A stretch of 64,000 nt of DNA from Acidimicrobiales bacterium (GTDB lineage: Bacteria; Actinomycetota; Acidimicrobiia; Acidimicrobiales; MedAcidi-G1), in assembly GCA_029577135.1 (NCBI GenBank), contig JARQPW010000004.1, forward strand, positions 1-64,000. Direction: 5' to 3'. Shown in pieces: positions 52,151-61,090 of this stretch. The notes below the pieces were generated by a model. The model ran no database searches, was not told the DNA's origin, and was given only the letters and a program-made list of their open reading frames with translations. The position numbers and the translations under genes are program-made. The first letter of the stretch is position 1. Every line of letters begins with the position of its first letter.

Positions 52151-53461
52151 ATGCGCTTCCGGGCCTCGCAGGTGGCCGCTGCCGTGGGCGGCGAACTGGT
52201 TGGTGACGACGCCTGGCTCGAAGGCGCCACCCAGGACTCGCGTGCGGTCACGCCCGGCTGCCTGTTCGTGCCGATCGTCGCCGAGCGCGACGGCCACAGG
52301 TTCATCGCTGCGGCCCTCGAGGCCGGTGCCGGCGGCTACCTGACGGGCGACGGCACGATCGGGGAAGGGGCCGGAACGACGGCGATCCGGGTGGCGGACA
52401 CGGGTGCCGCCCTCCTCGCCCTCGGTGCGGCCGCCCGCGGCTCGTTGTCGGGCCCGGTGGTCGGCATCACCGGCTCGGTCGGCAAGACCTCGGTCAAGGA
52501 CCTGGCCCGGGCGGTGCTGGCCCGACGTGGGCCGGTCCACGCCAGCCACCGCTCGTTCAACAACGAGATCGGCGTGCCGCTGACGCTCCTCGGCTCTCCG
52601 GAGGACGCGGCGGTCGTGGTTGAACTCGGGGCCCGCCATGTCGGAGACATCGCCGCACTGTGCGAGGTGGCCCGGCCCGACGTGGGCGTGTTGACCACGG
52701 TGGCCGTCGCCCATACCGGCGAGTTCGGCTCGGTCGAGGCCGTGGCGCGCACCAAGGGCGAGCTGTTCGATGCCCTGCCTCCCGACGGCTGTGCGGTGCT
52801 CAACGCCGACGTGCCCGAGGTCGTCGAGCAGGCGGGCCGTGCGCGCTCCCGGGTCCTCACGTTCGGCGACGCCGGCGAGGTCAGGGCCCGTGACGTCGTG
52901 CTCGACGACGACCTGCGGGCTTCGTTCCGCCTGGAGTCGCCGTGGGGCCGGGCCGAGGTGCGGTTGTCGGTCCACGGGGCGCACATGGTGCCCAACGCCC
53001 TCGCTGCTGCGGCCGTGGGGCTGGTACTCGACATTCCCCTCGCCGACGTGGCGGCTGGCCTTGCCGAGGGAGTGGCCTCACCGTGGCGCATGGCGCTGGG
53101 CTCGGCACCGTCGGGCCTGCGGGTCCTCAACGATGCCTACAACGCCAACCCGGCCTCGACGGCGGCGGCACTCGACGCACTGGCTGCGTTGCCGGTGACC
53201 GGCCGGCGGGTGGCTGTGCTGGGCCTCATGGCCGAACTGGGCGACCGGGCGGCCGACGAGCACCGGGCCATCGCACAGCGGACCGCCGACCTCGGCGTCG
53301 AACTGGTGGCCGTCGGCACCGACCTCTACGGCGTCGAGCCGCTGGCGGACGTCGACGCCGTCGGCGAGGCGCTGGACCTCGGCACTGACGACGCCGTGCT
53401 GGTCAAGGGCAGCCGGGTGGCCGGCCTGGAGGTGCTCGCCGAACGCCTGCTCGACGGCTGA
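52151..53461 (+). CDS. murF: UDP-N-acetylmuramoyl-tripeptide--D-alanyl-D-alanine ligase
   Basis: A 436-residue Mur ligase that joins the Ddl product to the muropeptide. N-terminal substrate domain DSRAVTPGCLFVPIVAERDGHRF; ATP loop GITGSVGKTSVKDLA; the Mur signature SFNNEIGVPLTLL and LNDAYNANPASTAAAL, then VLGLMAELGD. Length is normal. It pairs with ddl divergently, an arrangement that links the two steps of terminal dipeptide synthesis and addition. Confidence 0.96.
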   Translation: MRFRASQVAAAVGGELVGDDAWLEGATQDSRAVTPGCLFVPIVAERDGHRFIAAALEAGAGGYLTGDGTIGEGAGTTAIRVADTGAALLALGAAARGSLSGPVVGITGSVGKTSVKDLARAVLARRGPVHASHRSFNNEIGVPLTLLGSPEDAAVVVELGARHVGDIAALCEVARPDVGVLTTVAVAHTGEFGSVEAVARTKGELFDALPPDGCAVLNADVPEVVEQAGRARSRVLTFGDAGEVRARDVVLDDDLRASFRLESPWGRAEVRLSVHGAHMVPNALAAAAVGLVLDIPLADVAAGLAEGVASPWRMALGSAPSGLRVLNDAYNANPASTAAALDALAALPVTGRRVAVLGLMAELGDRAADEHRAIAQRTADLGVELVAVGTDLYGVEPLADVDAVGEALDLGTDDAVLVKGSRVAGLEVLAERLLDG

Positions 53462-53478
53462 CCGGCGCCTGACCCGGG

Positions 53479-53820
53479 TCAGCGGGGGTCGAAGGGGAGC
53501 TCGGCCGGCGCCAGCGGGGTGTTCGACCGGTTCCAGGCTGCCAACTGTTCGGTGTCGCACACACGGCAGAGGTGTACGACTCTCATCGACTGGATCGACA
53601 GCTGTGTGCCCCTCGACTTGTCGACGATCGACTGCAGCGCGGCCCGTACGTCATCGGTGCCGCAGGTGGGGCAGCGGGGCGTGAGATCGCGGTCCCAAAC
53701 CAGCCCACAGGCGCCGCAGGTGACGGTGATGGTCTCCGAACCCGGATCGCCCCGCCGGTCGCCCGACAGGTCCTCGTCCTCGCCGCAGCCCGGGCACTCG
53801 ATCACGCTCACCGGCCCCAC
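53479..53820 (-). CDS. Zinc-ribbon hypothetical protein
   Basis: About 113 residues with four CxxC-type pairs: ECPGCG, TCGACG, RCPTCGTD and LCRVCD. The arrangement resembles a double zinc ribbon. Several GTG starts are possible (53820, 53811, 53805); 53820 gives the longest frame. The family is unknown to me. Converges on murF with 17 nt between stops. Confidence 0.55.
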   Translation of the reverse strand: MGPVSVIECPGCGEDEDLSGDRRGDPGSETITVTCGACGLVWDRDLTPRCPTCGTDDVRAALQSIVDKSRGTQLSIQSMRVVHLCRVCDTEQLAAWNRSNTPLAPAELPFDPR

Positions 53821-53863
53821 GGTAGCGACGGCCCCCCTCCCGCCACGCTCCTAGGGTGGCCGG

Positions 53864-54463
53864 ATGCCCCCCGGTTCCGGCCCCGACCACTACCGCACGC
53901 TCGGCGTGTCGCAGGACGCCTCGGTCGGCGAGATCCGTGCTGCCCACCGAGCCCTGGCCCGCCGCCACCACCCGGACCTGGTCACCGACCCCGCGGAGCG
54001 CCGTCGGGCCGAGCGTCGTATGGCGGCCATCAACGGGGCCTGGCATGTGCTCGGCGACCCCGGCCGCCGGGCCGAGTACGACCTCGCCCGGCGACCACCG
54101 GCCCCGCGGCCGTGGCCGGCACCGGAGCCCGAGTACCGCTCCGATGCCTTTCAGGACGTCGCCGTCTCGCCGGCTGTCGGGTGCGCGCTGCGCCTCGGTC
54201 CGGTCCTCCTCGCCGTCGGACTCCTGTTCGCCATCCTGATCGTCACGGCTCTGATGACGGGCGACGGCAACCGGCCGCCAGCCTTCCAGGTCGGACAGTG
54301 CGTGCGCGTCTACGACTACGGCATGGAGGTGGTCCCGTGCACCGGCACCGAGCCGAAGATCGTGGCCCGTGGCGTGGCCGGGACGTCGTGCCCGATCGGA
54401 GCGATTGCCGTTGTGCTCCCGACCCGTACCGAGCAGATCTGTGTGGCCCCGGCCGGAGGCTGA
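53864..54463 (+). CDS. DnaJ-domain protein with one transmembrane helix
   Basis: A 199-residue protein. Residues 6-75 are a J-domain: DHYRTLGVSQDASVGEIRAAHRALARRHHPDLV contains the HPD motif. A Pro-rich linker leads to one hydrophobic helix (VLLAVGLLFAILIVTALM), then about 55 residues with three cysteines (QCVRVYD, VPCTG, TSCPIG) outside the membrane. It could recruit DnaK to the membrane for an unknown client. It is alone, between the zinc-ribbon and desaturase genes. Confidence 0.82.
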   Translation: MPPGSGPDHYRTLGVSQDASVGEIRAAHRALARRHHPDLVTDPAERRRAERRMAAINGAWHVLGDPGRRAEYDLARRPPAPRPWPAPEPEYRSDAFQDVAVSPAVGCALRLGPVLLAVGLLFAILIVTALMTGDGNRPPAFQVGQCVRVYDYGMEVVPCTGTEPKIVARGVAGTSCPIGAIAVVLPTRTEQICVAPAGG

Positions 54464-54513
54464 ATCGAGGAATCAACAGTTGGAAACGGCGACGCCGCTG
54501 AGTCAGCCTCGTG

Positions 54514-55563
54514 TCATTCGGCAGCGCTGTACGGCAGCCAGCGGCCGGCTTCGAAGTCGTAGAGCTTGCAGGTCCGGGTGCCTTCGACGAACTCGCGGAT
54601 GCGCAGCTTGCGGTCGATCGTGCGGTCGGGGAAGGCATCCCTGATGGCCCCTGCCGCTTCGGACAGGTGGTAGCAGGGGATGCGCATGTCCACGTGATGG
54701 GGGGTGTGCAAGAAGATCCAGTGGAAGAAGAAGTCCATCACCCGGGGGATCCGCAGGATGGTGGTGCCATCGAGTTGCCCCTGCACCTTGGTCCACTCCC
54801 TGCGCGTGTACCAGCGGATCTCGGGAGAGATGTGGTGCACGTAGACCGTCCAGCCGATCAGGAACGTGAACAGCAGGAACGGGATCACCAACAACTTGGT
54901 GATCATCCAGGCGGCACCCAGCACGTCGCCCGAGCCCAGGCCTCCCAGGAATCCGGCACCGGTGGCCGCGGCCAGCAACGCCAGGTAGAGCATGATGCGG
55001 TCGCGCCGGATGGCGGCGACCCACTTGGCCGGCGGCTCCCGGTAGCGGATCATCTTGTTCCACCACACCTCGCGCAGGTAGTAGGGCAGGGGTCCCAGGG
55101 CCGACCACTCGATGCGGTGGCGCAGCCGTCCCAGCGAACCCATGCTCCGGTACTGCTCGACGGTGACCGGATGCCACACGAAGTCCATTCCCTGTCGCAC
55201 CGTGTGCCCGTGGTGGATGCGGTTGTGGCCGAGCACCCATGCCTCGTAGATGTGGAACGAGGGCACCAGCAGCGCATGTCCGAGTACCGAGTTGAGGCGG
55301 TTGTCGTCGGTGAGGACCCCGTGGGCGGCGTCGTGGCCCAGCACGAACAGCGCAGCGACCGTGAGGCCGGCCAGCAGCAGCAGCGGCAGGGTGACCCACC
55401 AGGCCGGGCTCAGCACCAGGCCCGTGAGCACGAGTGCGTACAGGACCAGGTCGCGGCCGACCAGGGAGAGGCCCCGGGAAGTCGACCGCCGACGACAGGA
55501 CGCCGGCACGACGTCGATGACCTCCTTGAGGGTCAGGACCGGTACTTCCTGCGTCTGTGACAT
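54514..55563 (-). CDS. Membrane fatty acid desaturase/hydroxylase
   Basis: A 349-residue integral membrane di-iron enzyme. Three histidine boxes are clear: GHDAAHG, HNRIHHG and HTPHHVD. Transmembrane helices surround them (LVLYALVLTGLVLSPAWWVTL and LVIPFLLFTFLIGWTVYV). Start ATG 55563. It may introduce a double bond or hydroxyl in acyl chains or carotenoid-like substrates; actinobacterial relatives are annotated as fatty acid desaturases. It diverges from the PEP-mobile-domain gene across 236 nt, with no strong palindrome seen. Confidence 0.85.
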   Translation of the reverse strand: MSQTQEVPVLTLKEVIDVVPASCRRRSTSRGLSLVGRDLVLYALVLTGLVLSPAWWVTLPLLLLAGLTVAALFVLGHDAAHGVLTDDNRLNSVLGHALLVPSFHIYEAWVLGHNRIHHGHTVRQGMDFVWHPVTVEQYRSMGSLGRLRHRIEWSALGPLPYYLREVWWNKMIRYREPPAKWVAAIRRDRIMLYLALLAAATGAGFLGGLGSGDVLGAAWMITKLLVIPFLLFTFLIGWTVYVHHISPEIRWYTRREWTKVQGQLDGTTILRIPRVMDFFFHWIFLHTPHHVDMRIPCYHLSEAAGAIRDAFPDRTIDRKLRIREFVEGTRTCKLYDFEAGRWLPYSAAE

Positions 55564-55799
55564 TGGCCTCGGGTGAGGGTCGGGGGTCGGCGTCCAGCCT
55601 GAACGATACGGCCATGCGGTCGAATGGAGGCTGCACGTCCCACCGTCGGGGCGTGACTGATCGCTCATGTTGCGGGCTGTCCGTCCCGCTGGAGACGCGC
55701 CGACTCCTTGTGGCACACTCCTTGGCCTGCCGGATGTCGATGTTCGACGCCCGGTTGCAGAGCACGGGCAGGGGTGTCCGGCAGAACGGGGGATGACCG

Positions 55800-57551
55800 A
55801 TGGCCGAGCAGTACTTCCTGGGGACCGAGACCTCCGAGCGCTTCCCGCTCTGGACGCGGGCCAACGTCGGTGAGGTGTTCCCCGACCCGGTAGCCATGAG
55901 CTCGTTCGACTTCGCCTTCCTCAACGCCGACGGGATCCGCATGGCCGAACTGGGCTGGCGTGATGCATACGTGCGCCTCGGGGCGTTCTCCGAGGACGAG
56001 TTCGATCCCGATCGCCCGGTGATCCTGGGTGTCTTCGGTGGCTACGCCTACCTGAACGCCTCCGTGATGCGCATCTTCGGCGAGCGGGCGCCCGGGCTGT
56101 CCGCAGCCGACATCGACGCACAGTTCTTCGGCGTCCAGCCGGGCATCCCCGACTACGAGGCCCACCCGGACGACGCCAATCCGGAGGCTGAGGCCGCCAT
56201 CGGGGCGACCTTCGGCTGGGCGCTCACGACCGAGGAACTGTCGGACGTGCTCGCCGACGAGGGGGTGGTCGATGCCCTGCGCGCCGACCGGCCGAACTTC
56301 GGGGCGATGGGAGACGGCGAGCTCCTGGAGTGGGCCGAGCAGGTCCTCGACGACCACTTCCGGCACCTGTTCAGCCAGCACCTGTTCGTCACCATGCTGG
56401 CCACCCTGCCGGCGGGGATCATCACCGAGGTCAGTACGGTGCTGGGTCGCCCACAGGACGCCCTCAAGTTGCTCTCCGGCCTCGGTGATGTGGCGTCGGC
56501 GGCACCGTCGATGGCCATGTGGGACCTGGGACGGCAGGTGGCCGCCAGCGCATCCCTGGGGGAGGCGTTCGACGCCGGTCTCGACGACCTCGAGGCGCGC
56601 CTGCGGGCGCTGGACGGGGACGAGGCGGCCGGCTTCCTCGCCGCCTTCGACGAGTTCCTCTACGCCTTCGGTTGTCGGGGGCCCAACGAGTGGGAGACCA
56701 GTTGCCCAACCTGGGAGACCGAGCCCGTCCTGGCCCTGGCGGCCATCGACCGCATGCGCCTCTCGCCCGAGGGAGCGGCACCCACCGGCAATCAGGCCCG
56801 GATGGCCGCCGAGCGGGAACGCCTCGGCGCCGAGATGTTCGAGATGTTGGCCGCCGACCCCGAGGCACAGGGACAGTTCGGCGCAGCGCTTCACTCGGCC
56901 GGGATCTTCATGCCGGGCCGGGAGCGCACCAAGACGAACTGCATCAAGCTCGTCCACGAGGTGCGCATGGCCTACCTGGAGTTCGGCCGGCGCATGGTCG
57001 AGCAGGGCGTGTTCCCCGAGGTCACCAGCTACGGAATGCTCACGTTCGCCGAGGCTCGAGAGCTGCTCGACGATCCCACCGGCTGGCGCGAGGTGATCGA
57101 GGATCGTCAGGCGATCTTCGACGAGGTCCGGGACCTCCAGGAGCCGTTCGTGGTCTTCGGCGAGCCGCCGCCGCTCTCCACGTGGCCGCGCCGAGATTCC
57201 GTGGAGGTCGACCCATTGGGCGTCGGTGAGTCCATCCAGGGCGTGCCCGGATGTCCGGGTGTGTCGCAGGGCCGGGCCCGGGTGATCCTCGACAGCCACG
57301 ATCCGACGGACTTCGCCCCGGGCGATGTCCTCGTGGCGCCGCTGACCGACCCGTCGTGGACGCCCCTGTTCGTGCCGGCGTCCGGGGTGGTCGTCGACGT
57401 GGGCGCCCCGCTCAGCCACGCCATCATCGTCAGCCGAGAGTTGGGCATCCCGTGCGTTGTGTCGGCCACGGACGCCACCAAACGGATCCCCGACGGGGCA
57501 CTGGTCGAGGTGAACGGCGAGACCGGCGTGGTCACGGTCCTCGAGGCGTAG
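55800..57551 (+). CDS. PEP-utilising enzyme mobile-domain protein (PEP synthase/RPH-like)
   Basis: A 583-residue protein. The C-terminal 100 residues are a swivelling phosphohistidine domain: GAPLSHAIIVSRELGIPCVVSATDATKRIPDG, with the phosphorylated His in LSHA. The preceding 450 residues are helical and resemble the middle, substrate-binding domain of rifampin phosphotransferase or PEP synthase. The N-terminal ATP-grasp domain is missing, so the protein cannot charge its own His; an ATP-binding partner or an altered role is needed. It is full-length in frame with its own ribosome site, so it does not look truncated. Its start lies 236 nt from the desaturase start. Confidence 0.7.
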   Translation: MAEQYFLGTETSERFPLWTRANVGEVFPDPVAMSSFDFAFLNADGIRMAELGWRDAYVRLGAFSEDEFDPDRPVILGVFGGYAYLNASVMRIFGERAPGLSAADIDAQFFGVQPGIPDYEAHPDDANPEAEAAIGATFGWALTTEELSDVLADEGVVDALRADRPNFGAMGDGELLEWAEQVLDDHFRHLFSQHLFVTMLATLPAGIITEVSTVLGRPQDALKLLSGLGDVASAAPSMAMWDLGRQVAASASLGEAFDAGLDDLEARLRALDGDEAAGFLAAFDEFLYAFGCRGPNEWETSCPTWETEPVLALAAIDRMRLSPEGAAPTGNQARMAAERERLGAEMFEMLAADPEAQGQFGAALHSAGIFMPGRERTKTNCIKLVHEVRMAYLEFGRRMVEQGVFPEVTSYGMLTFAEARELLDDPTGWREVIEDRQAIFDEVRDLQEPFVVFGEPPPLSTWPRRDSVEVDPLGVGESIQGVPGCPGVSQGRARVILDSHDPTDFAPGDVLVAPLTDPSWTPLFVPASGVVVDVGAPLSHAIIVSRELGIPCVVSATDATKRIPDGALVEVNGETGVVTVLEA

Positions 57552-57620
57552 TCGCCCTGGCTCGAACATCCCCGTGGGGTGCATCTGGCCGCCGAGCCGG
57601 GGATACCCTCCTCGCCCGAC

Positions 57621-57697
57621 GGACCGTTAGCTCAGTTGGCTAGAGCGCCCGCCTCACACGCGGGAGGTCACTGGTTCGAGTCCAGTACGGTCCACCA
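57621..57697 (+). tRNA. tRNA-Val (anticodon CAC)
   Basis: A 77-nt tRNA with the acceptor pair GGACCGT/ACGGTCC, D-arm GCTCAGTTGGCTAGAGC, anticodon stem-loop CCCGC-CTCACAC-GCGGG (CAC), and T-loop GGTTCGAGTCC. CCA is encoded. A short intergenic stretch with no gene (57698-57861) follows. Confidence 0.95.
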
Positions 57698-57861
57698 CCG
57701 GCGGATCCACGGGCGTTGCCGTGGCGAGAGGTTCGGCGTGGAGGTGTCGGTCGGGTCGTCGGATCATCGGGTCCCGCCGGTGCAACCTGGTGCCTCGAGA
57801 ATCGATCAACCAGGCCGTTGGCGGGATTACTGCTGGTGGCCAGACAGGTGCCACCGGGAAA

Positions 57862-58953
57862 TCAGACGACGTAGTGCTCGTTCGGATGCTCGGCGAAGTA
57901 ACGGTCCCGCCGATCGACGATCACGGTGACGACCCCCGATCCGGTACCCAGCGTTCGGGCCAGCTCGATTGCTGCGCACACGTTGGCCCCCGATGACATC
58001 CCGCAGAAGAGGCCCTCCTCGCTGCAGAGCCGGCCGGCCATCTTCCTGGCGTGCGCGTCTTCGATCGTGATCTCCGCATCCATGACGTTGCCCTCGAGCA
58101 GGTCCTCCATCAGGAACCTCGGGTCGGGAACGCCGAACCGATCCAGGGCACGGTGGATGGTGCGGGATCGAACCCATTCGATTCGTGGATCGTCGGTTGG
58201 GACGACGCCGTGCACCTTCATCTCCGAGTTTCCGGAGCGCAACGCCTGGACGATTCCGAGCAGCGTGCCACCGGTGCCGACCGAGTCCGCAAGCCCGTCG
58301 ATCGGTCCTTCCACCTGTTCGAGGATCTCCCGCCCCGTGTGCTCCCGATGGGCCCTGGTGTTGTCCGCGTTGCAGAGCTGGTTGGCCCACCAGTATGTGG
58401 GTTCGACCTGTTGAAGATCATGGCACTGCTTCATGCGAATGGCGACGAACGCCGCCACTCGCTCCAGGTCGCTGAGCCGGCCCACGTCTTCCATATGGTC
58501 GTTCAGGTCGATCGAGGTGACCTCACAGCCGTAGAGGCGGGTGATCCGGATGCGATCCTCCGGGTTGTAGGCGCTCGACATCTGGGCAGGCAGAAACAGC
58601 CGGACGTCGTAGCCCTTCACGGCGCCGACAAAGGACAGGGCCGGGCCGGTGTTGCCGGTGGACTGGTCCAGGATCGCCCCGCCGGGGAGAAGGTCGCCGT
58701 GCCGCCCGGCCTCCTCGATCATGCAGAGGGCCATCCGGTCCTTGATGCTCCCGCCGGGGTTCATGAACTCGCATTTCACGAGAATGTCCGCGTCGAGCGA
58801 ATCGGTGACGTGGTTCAGCCTCAACAGCAGGGTGTTGCCGATTTGATCGAAAATCGATGCGGTGGCACTTACCGGCCGATAGTACTGCTGGCCCTCGCGG
58901 CGGCCGAGTTGTCGCGGCGGGGCGGCTCTGCGCGACCTACGGGTCGGCTGCAT
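57862..58953 (-). CDS. Cysteine synthase-like PLP enzyme (fold type II)
   Basis: A roughly 363-residue beta-family PLP enzyme: FDQIGNTLLLRLNHV, PLP lysine in NPGGSIKDRMALCMIEEA, STGNTGPALSFVGA and SVGTGGTLLG. It differs from CysM in the window. The first 30 or so residues are poorly conserved and no good start codon lies between 58953 and the conserved start; ATG 58953 or 58971 would overlap the divergent P450 gene. Substrate (cysteine, siderophore precursor or D-alanine derivative) is open. It follows tRNA-Val; codon use is somewhat less GC-biased than in the surrounding genes. Confidence 0.75.
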   Translation of the reverse strand: MQPTRRSRRAAPPRQLGRREGQQYYRPVSATASIFDQIGNTLLLRLNHVTDSLDADILVKCEFMNPGGSIKDRMALCMIEEAGRHGDLLPGGAILDQSTGNTGPALSFVGAVKGYDVRLFLPAQMSSAYNPEDRIRITRLYGCEVTSIDLNDHMEDVGRLSDLERVAAFVAIRMKQCHDLQQVEPTYWWANQLCNADNTRAHREHTGREILEQVEGPIDGLADSVGTGGTLLGIVQALRSGNSEMKVHGVVPTDDPRIEWVRSRTIHRALDRFGVPDPRFLMEDLLEGNVMDAEITIEDAHARKMAGRLCSEEGLFCGMSSGANVCAAIELARTLGTGSGVVTVIVDRRDRYFAEHPNEHYVV

Positions 58954-58969
58954 CGTGGGAGAGTGGGCC

Positions 58970-60145
58970 ATGGCCCCGGACCCGCTGCCCGACTTCGGGA
59001 CCGGCCGGCTGCCCGGCGAGGCGTTCCACCGGGCGTGCGCCGTCGTGCGTGCGATGGGGCCGGTGGTGGAGGTGCCCTACTTCGGCGGCACGGCACTGTT
59101 CCTCGCCCGCCACGGGGACGTGGTCGGCGCCTTCCGGGACAACGAGCGGTTCCCCGCCGGCGCCCACTACGAGATCGTCATCGAACCCGTCCAGGGTCGC
59201 ACCTTCGAGAGCATGGACGGCGACGACCACAACCTCTACCGTCAACTGGCGCAGCCGGCGTTCCGGTCCCGTGCCATCGAGCGCTTCGACGCCGGCGGCC
59301 TGGCGGCCACGGCGAACGAGGTGGTCGACGGCTTCGCCGGTCGGGGCCGGGCGGACCTCATGGCCGACTTCTGCGCCGTCTTCCCGTTCTGGGTGATCAG
59401 CCGGAAGCTGGGCCTCCCGCCGGCCGGCGACGAGAGCCTCCGGCGGTGGTCGTTCGACCTGCTCGGGTTCGTCAGCGACCCGGGGGCCGCCCGGGCGGCC
59501 CGCGACGAGTTCGACGAGCACCTGGCCCCGGTGATCGAGGAGCGGCGGAGGCAGCCGACCGATGACGTGCTCTCGGCCCTGCTCCACCACGAGGTGGACG
59601 GACGCCGGCTGGACGACGAGGAGGTCGTCGCCCACGTCCGGATGTTCTTCGCCGCCGGCGCTGCCACCACCTACCACGCGTTCGGAAACCTGCTCTACGT
59701 GCTCCTCACGCACGAGTCGGCGCTGGCCGCTGCCCTCGACGATCCGCAGCGACGTCCGGCAATCGTCGAGGAGCTCCTGCGTTGGGAGCCGCCGCTGGGC
59801 GCCCTGCCGAGGATCGCCACCCGGGACGCCGAGTGGCAGGGCACCGCCATCCCCGCCGGTTCGATGCTGCTGTTCGGGATCGCTGCGGCCAACCGGGATC
59901 CCGCGGTCCACGACCGCCCGGACGAATTCGACCCGGACCGCGACCCGGTGGGCCTCATCAGCTTCGGCTCGGGCCCGCACTTCTGCCCCGGTTCACACCT
60001 GGCCCGTCGAGAGCTCCTGACCGGCCTCGACGTTCTCCTCGAACGCCTCCCCGGCCTCCGCCTCGACGACCCGGCCGGAGTAGAACCGGTATCGACGACC
60101 CTGCGCGCCCCCGAAGCCGTCCACGCCGCATGGAACCCCGCCTGA
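58970..60145 (+). CDS. Cytochrome P450
   Basis: A 391-residue P450. I-helix motif FAAGAATTYH, ExxR in EELLRWEPP, haem loop SFGSGPHFCPGSHLAR. The HxCxG motif has Pro between Cys and Gly, less common. Start ATG 58970 or GTG 58955; either start is inside the upstream reading frame of the divergent cysteine synthase-like gene. No redox partner adjacent. Confidence 0.92.
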   Translation: MAPDPLPDFGTGRLPGEAFHRACAVVRAMGPVVEVPYFGGTALFLARHGDVVGAFRDNERFPAGAHYEIVIEPVQGRTFESMDGDDHNLYRQLAQPAFRSRAIERFDAGGLAATANEVVDGFAGRGRADLMADFCAVFPFWVISRKLGLPPAGDESLRRWSFDLLGFVSDPGAARAARDEFDEHLAPVIEERRRQPTDDVLSALLHHEVDGRRLDDEEVVAHVRMFFAAGAATTYHAFGNLLYVLLTHESALAAALDDPQRRPAIVEELLRWEPPLGALPRIATRDAEWQGTAIPAGSMLLFGIAAANRDPAVHDRPDEFDPDRDPVGLISFGSGPHFCPGSHLARRELLTGLDVLLERLPGLRLDDPAGVEPVSTTLRAPEAVHAAWNPA

Positions 60146-60390
60146 GCGACGGTGGCGTTCCGGTTAGCGCACGTACTGGTAGGGGCGACACGAAGGAGGG
60201 ACCGCTCTCGCAGGAGCCGTTCTGCCACTCGATCCGCAGCGTCGAGGCGTCGACCACCTCGATCAGAAACAGGTCGGCCGCCTCACCCATCTTCGAGTTG
60301 TGGCCGGTGCGGAGTCGCCAGAATCGCCGCCTCCGCAGGCGCCGAGGAGTGCCACAAGTCCAAACGCCAGGGTCAGCCGCCCCGGATCAC
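60146..60390 (-). pseudogene. Frameshifted lipoprotein gene
   Basis: On the minus strand a GTG at 60390 begins VIRG, and one base later the frame reads LTLAFGLVALLGACGGGDSGDSAP, a textbook lipoprotein signal with lipobox LLGAC. It then shifts again to WRLRTGHNSKMGEAADLF and IEWQNGSCESGPSF, a coding-like sequence. Two frameshifts within 150 nt indicate decay or sequence error. The 3' end runs into the convergent P450 gene and no clear terminus remains. Confidence 0.45.
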
Positions 60391-60445
60391 CTGCGCAGAC
60401 TACTCGTCGACGTGGAACCGGTCGACGGCCCGGCCGGGGTGGGGA

Positions 60446-61090
60446 TCACGGCTGTTCCCGGCCCGGCTGAACGACGAGGAGGGTGCCGGTGGCGACGGTG
60501 ATCGTGGCGGTCGTGTCGGTCATCAGGTTCGAAAGGCCGACGGCGACGCCGGGGGACATCGTGGCCTCGGCCAAGCGCCAACGAAGGCCGGTGGAGGTCA
60601 CGCCGGTTGCCGCGCCGCCGACGGCGAGGAGGCTGACCACGTCGTCCGGTTCGCCCTCGATCTCGAGGTGGTCTCGGACGATCCAGGCCCTGGCGGCGTC
60701 GATCCGCAGGTCGATGCGCAGGTCCGCCCAGCGCTCGCTGGCGCCGGCCAGCAGGATGCCGAGGGCGTGGTCGAGGCGCCCCGAGGCCGAGCCGACGATC
60801 GTGACCGACGTGGCCCCGGCGGCGAGCGCCTTGGCGAGCGCCAGTTCGAGGTCGGTGTCGTCCTTGTCGACGGGGTGCGGCTCGATCCGGGTGCCCGCCT
60901 CCACGAGTTCGGCCAGCGTGTCGGGGTCGATCGAGTCGAGGTCGCCGACGACGACGTCGACGTGCAGCCCGAGGGCGAGGGCGTGTTCGGCTCCCCGGTC
61001 GGCGGCGATGACGAGGTCGGCCGCGGGCAGGCCCATGATCCCGTTGGGCGAGGGTCCGCCGGCCACCACGAGGGCGTGTCGCACTCTCAC
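60446..61090 (-). CDS. Thiamine pyrophosphokinase-like protein
   Basis: A 214-residue ThiN/TPK-fold kinase that transfers pyrophosphate from ATP to thiamine, making the cofactor used by AceE. Motifs: VIAADRGAEHALALGL, VGDLDSI, DKDDTDLELALAKAL and SASGRLDHALGILLAG, and STGLRW near the C-terminus. GTG 61090 overlaps the ABC ATPase stop (GTGA). The canonical TPK substrate is likely but not proven; related proteins act on other pterins. Confidence 0.82.
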   Translation of the reverse strand: MRVRHALVVAGGPSPNGIMGLPAADLVIAADRGAEHALALGLHVDVVVGDLDSIDPDTLAELVEAGTRIEPHPVDKDDTDLELALAKALAAGATSVTIVGSASGRLDHALGILLAGASERWADLRIDLRIDAARAWIVRDHLEIEGEPDDVVSLLAVGGAATGVTSTGLRWRLAEATMSPGVAVGLSNLMTDTTATITVATGTLLVVQPGREQP

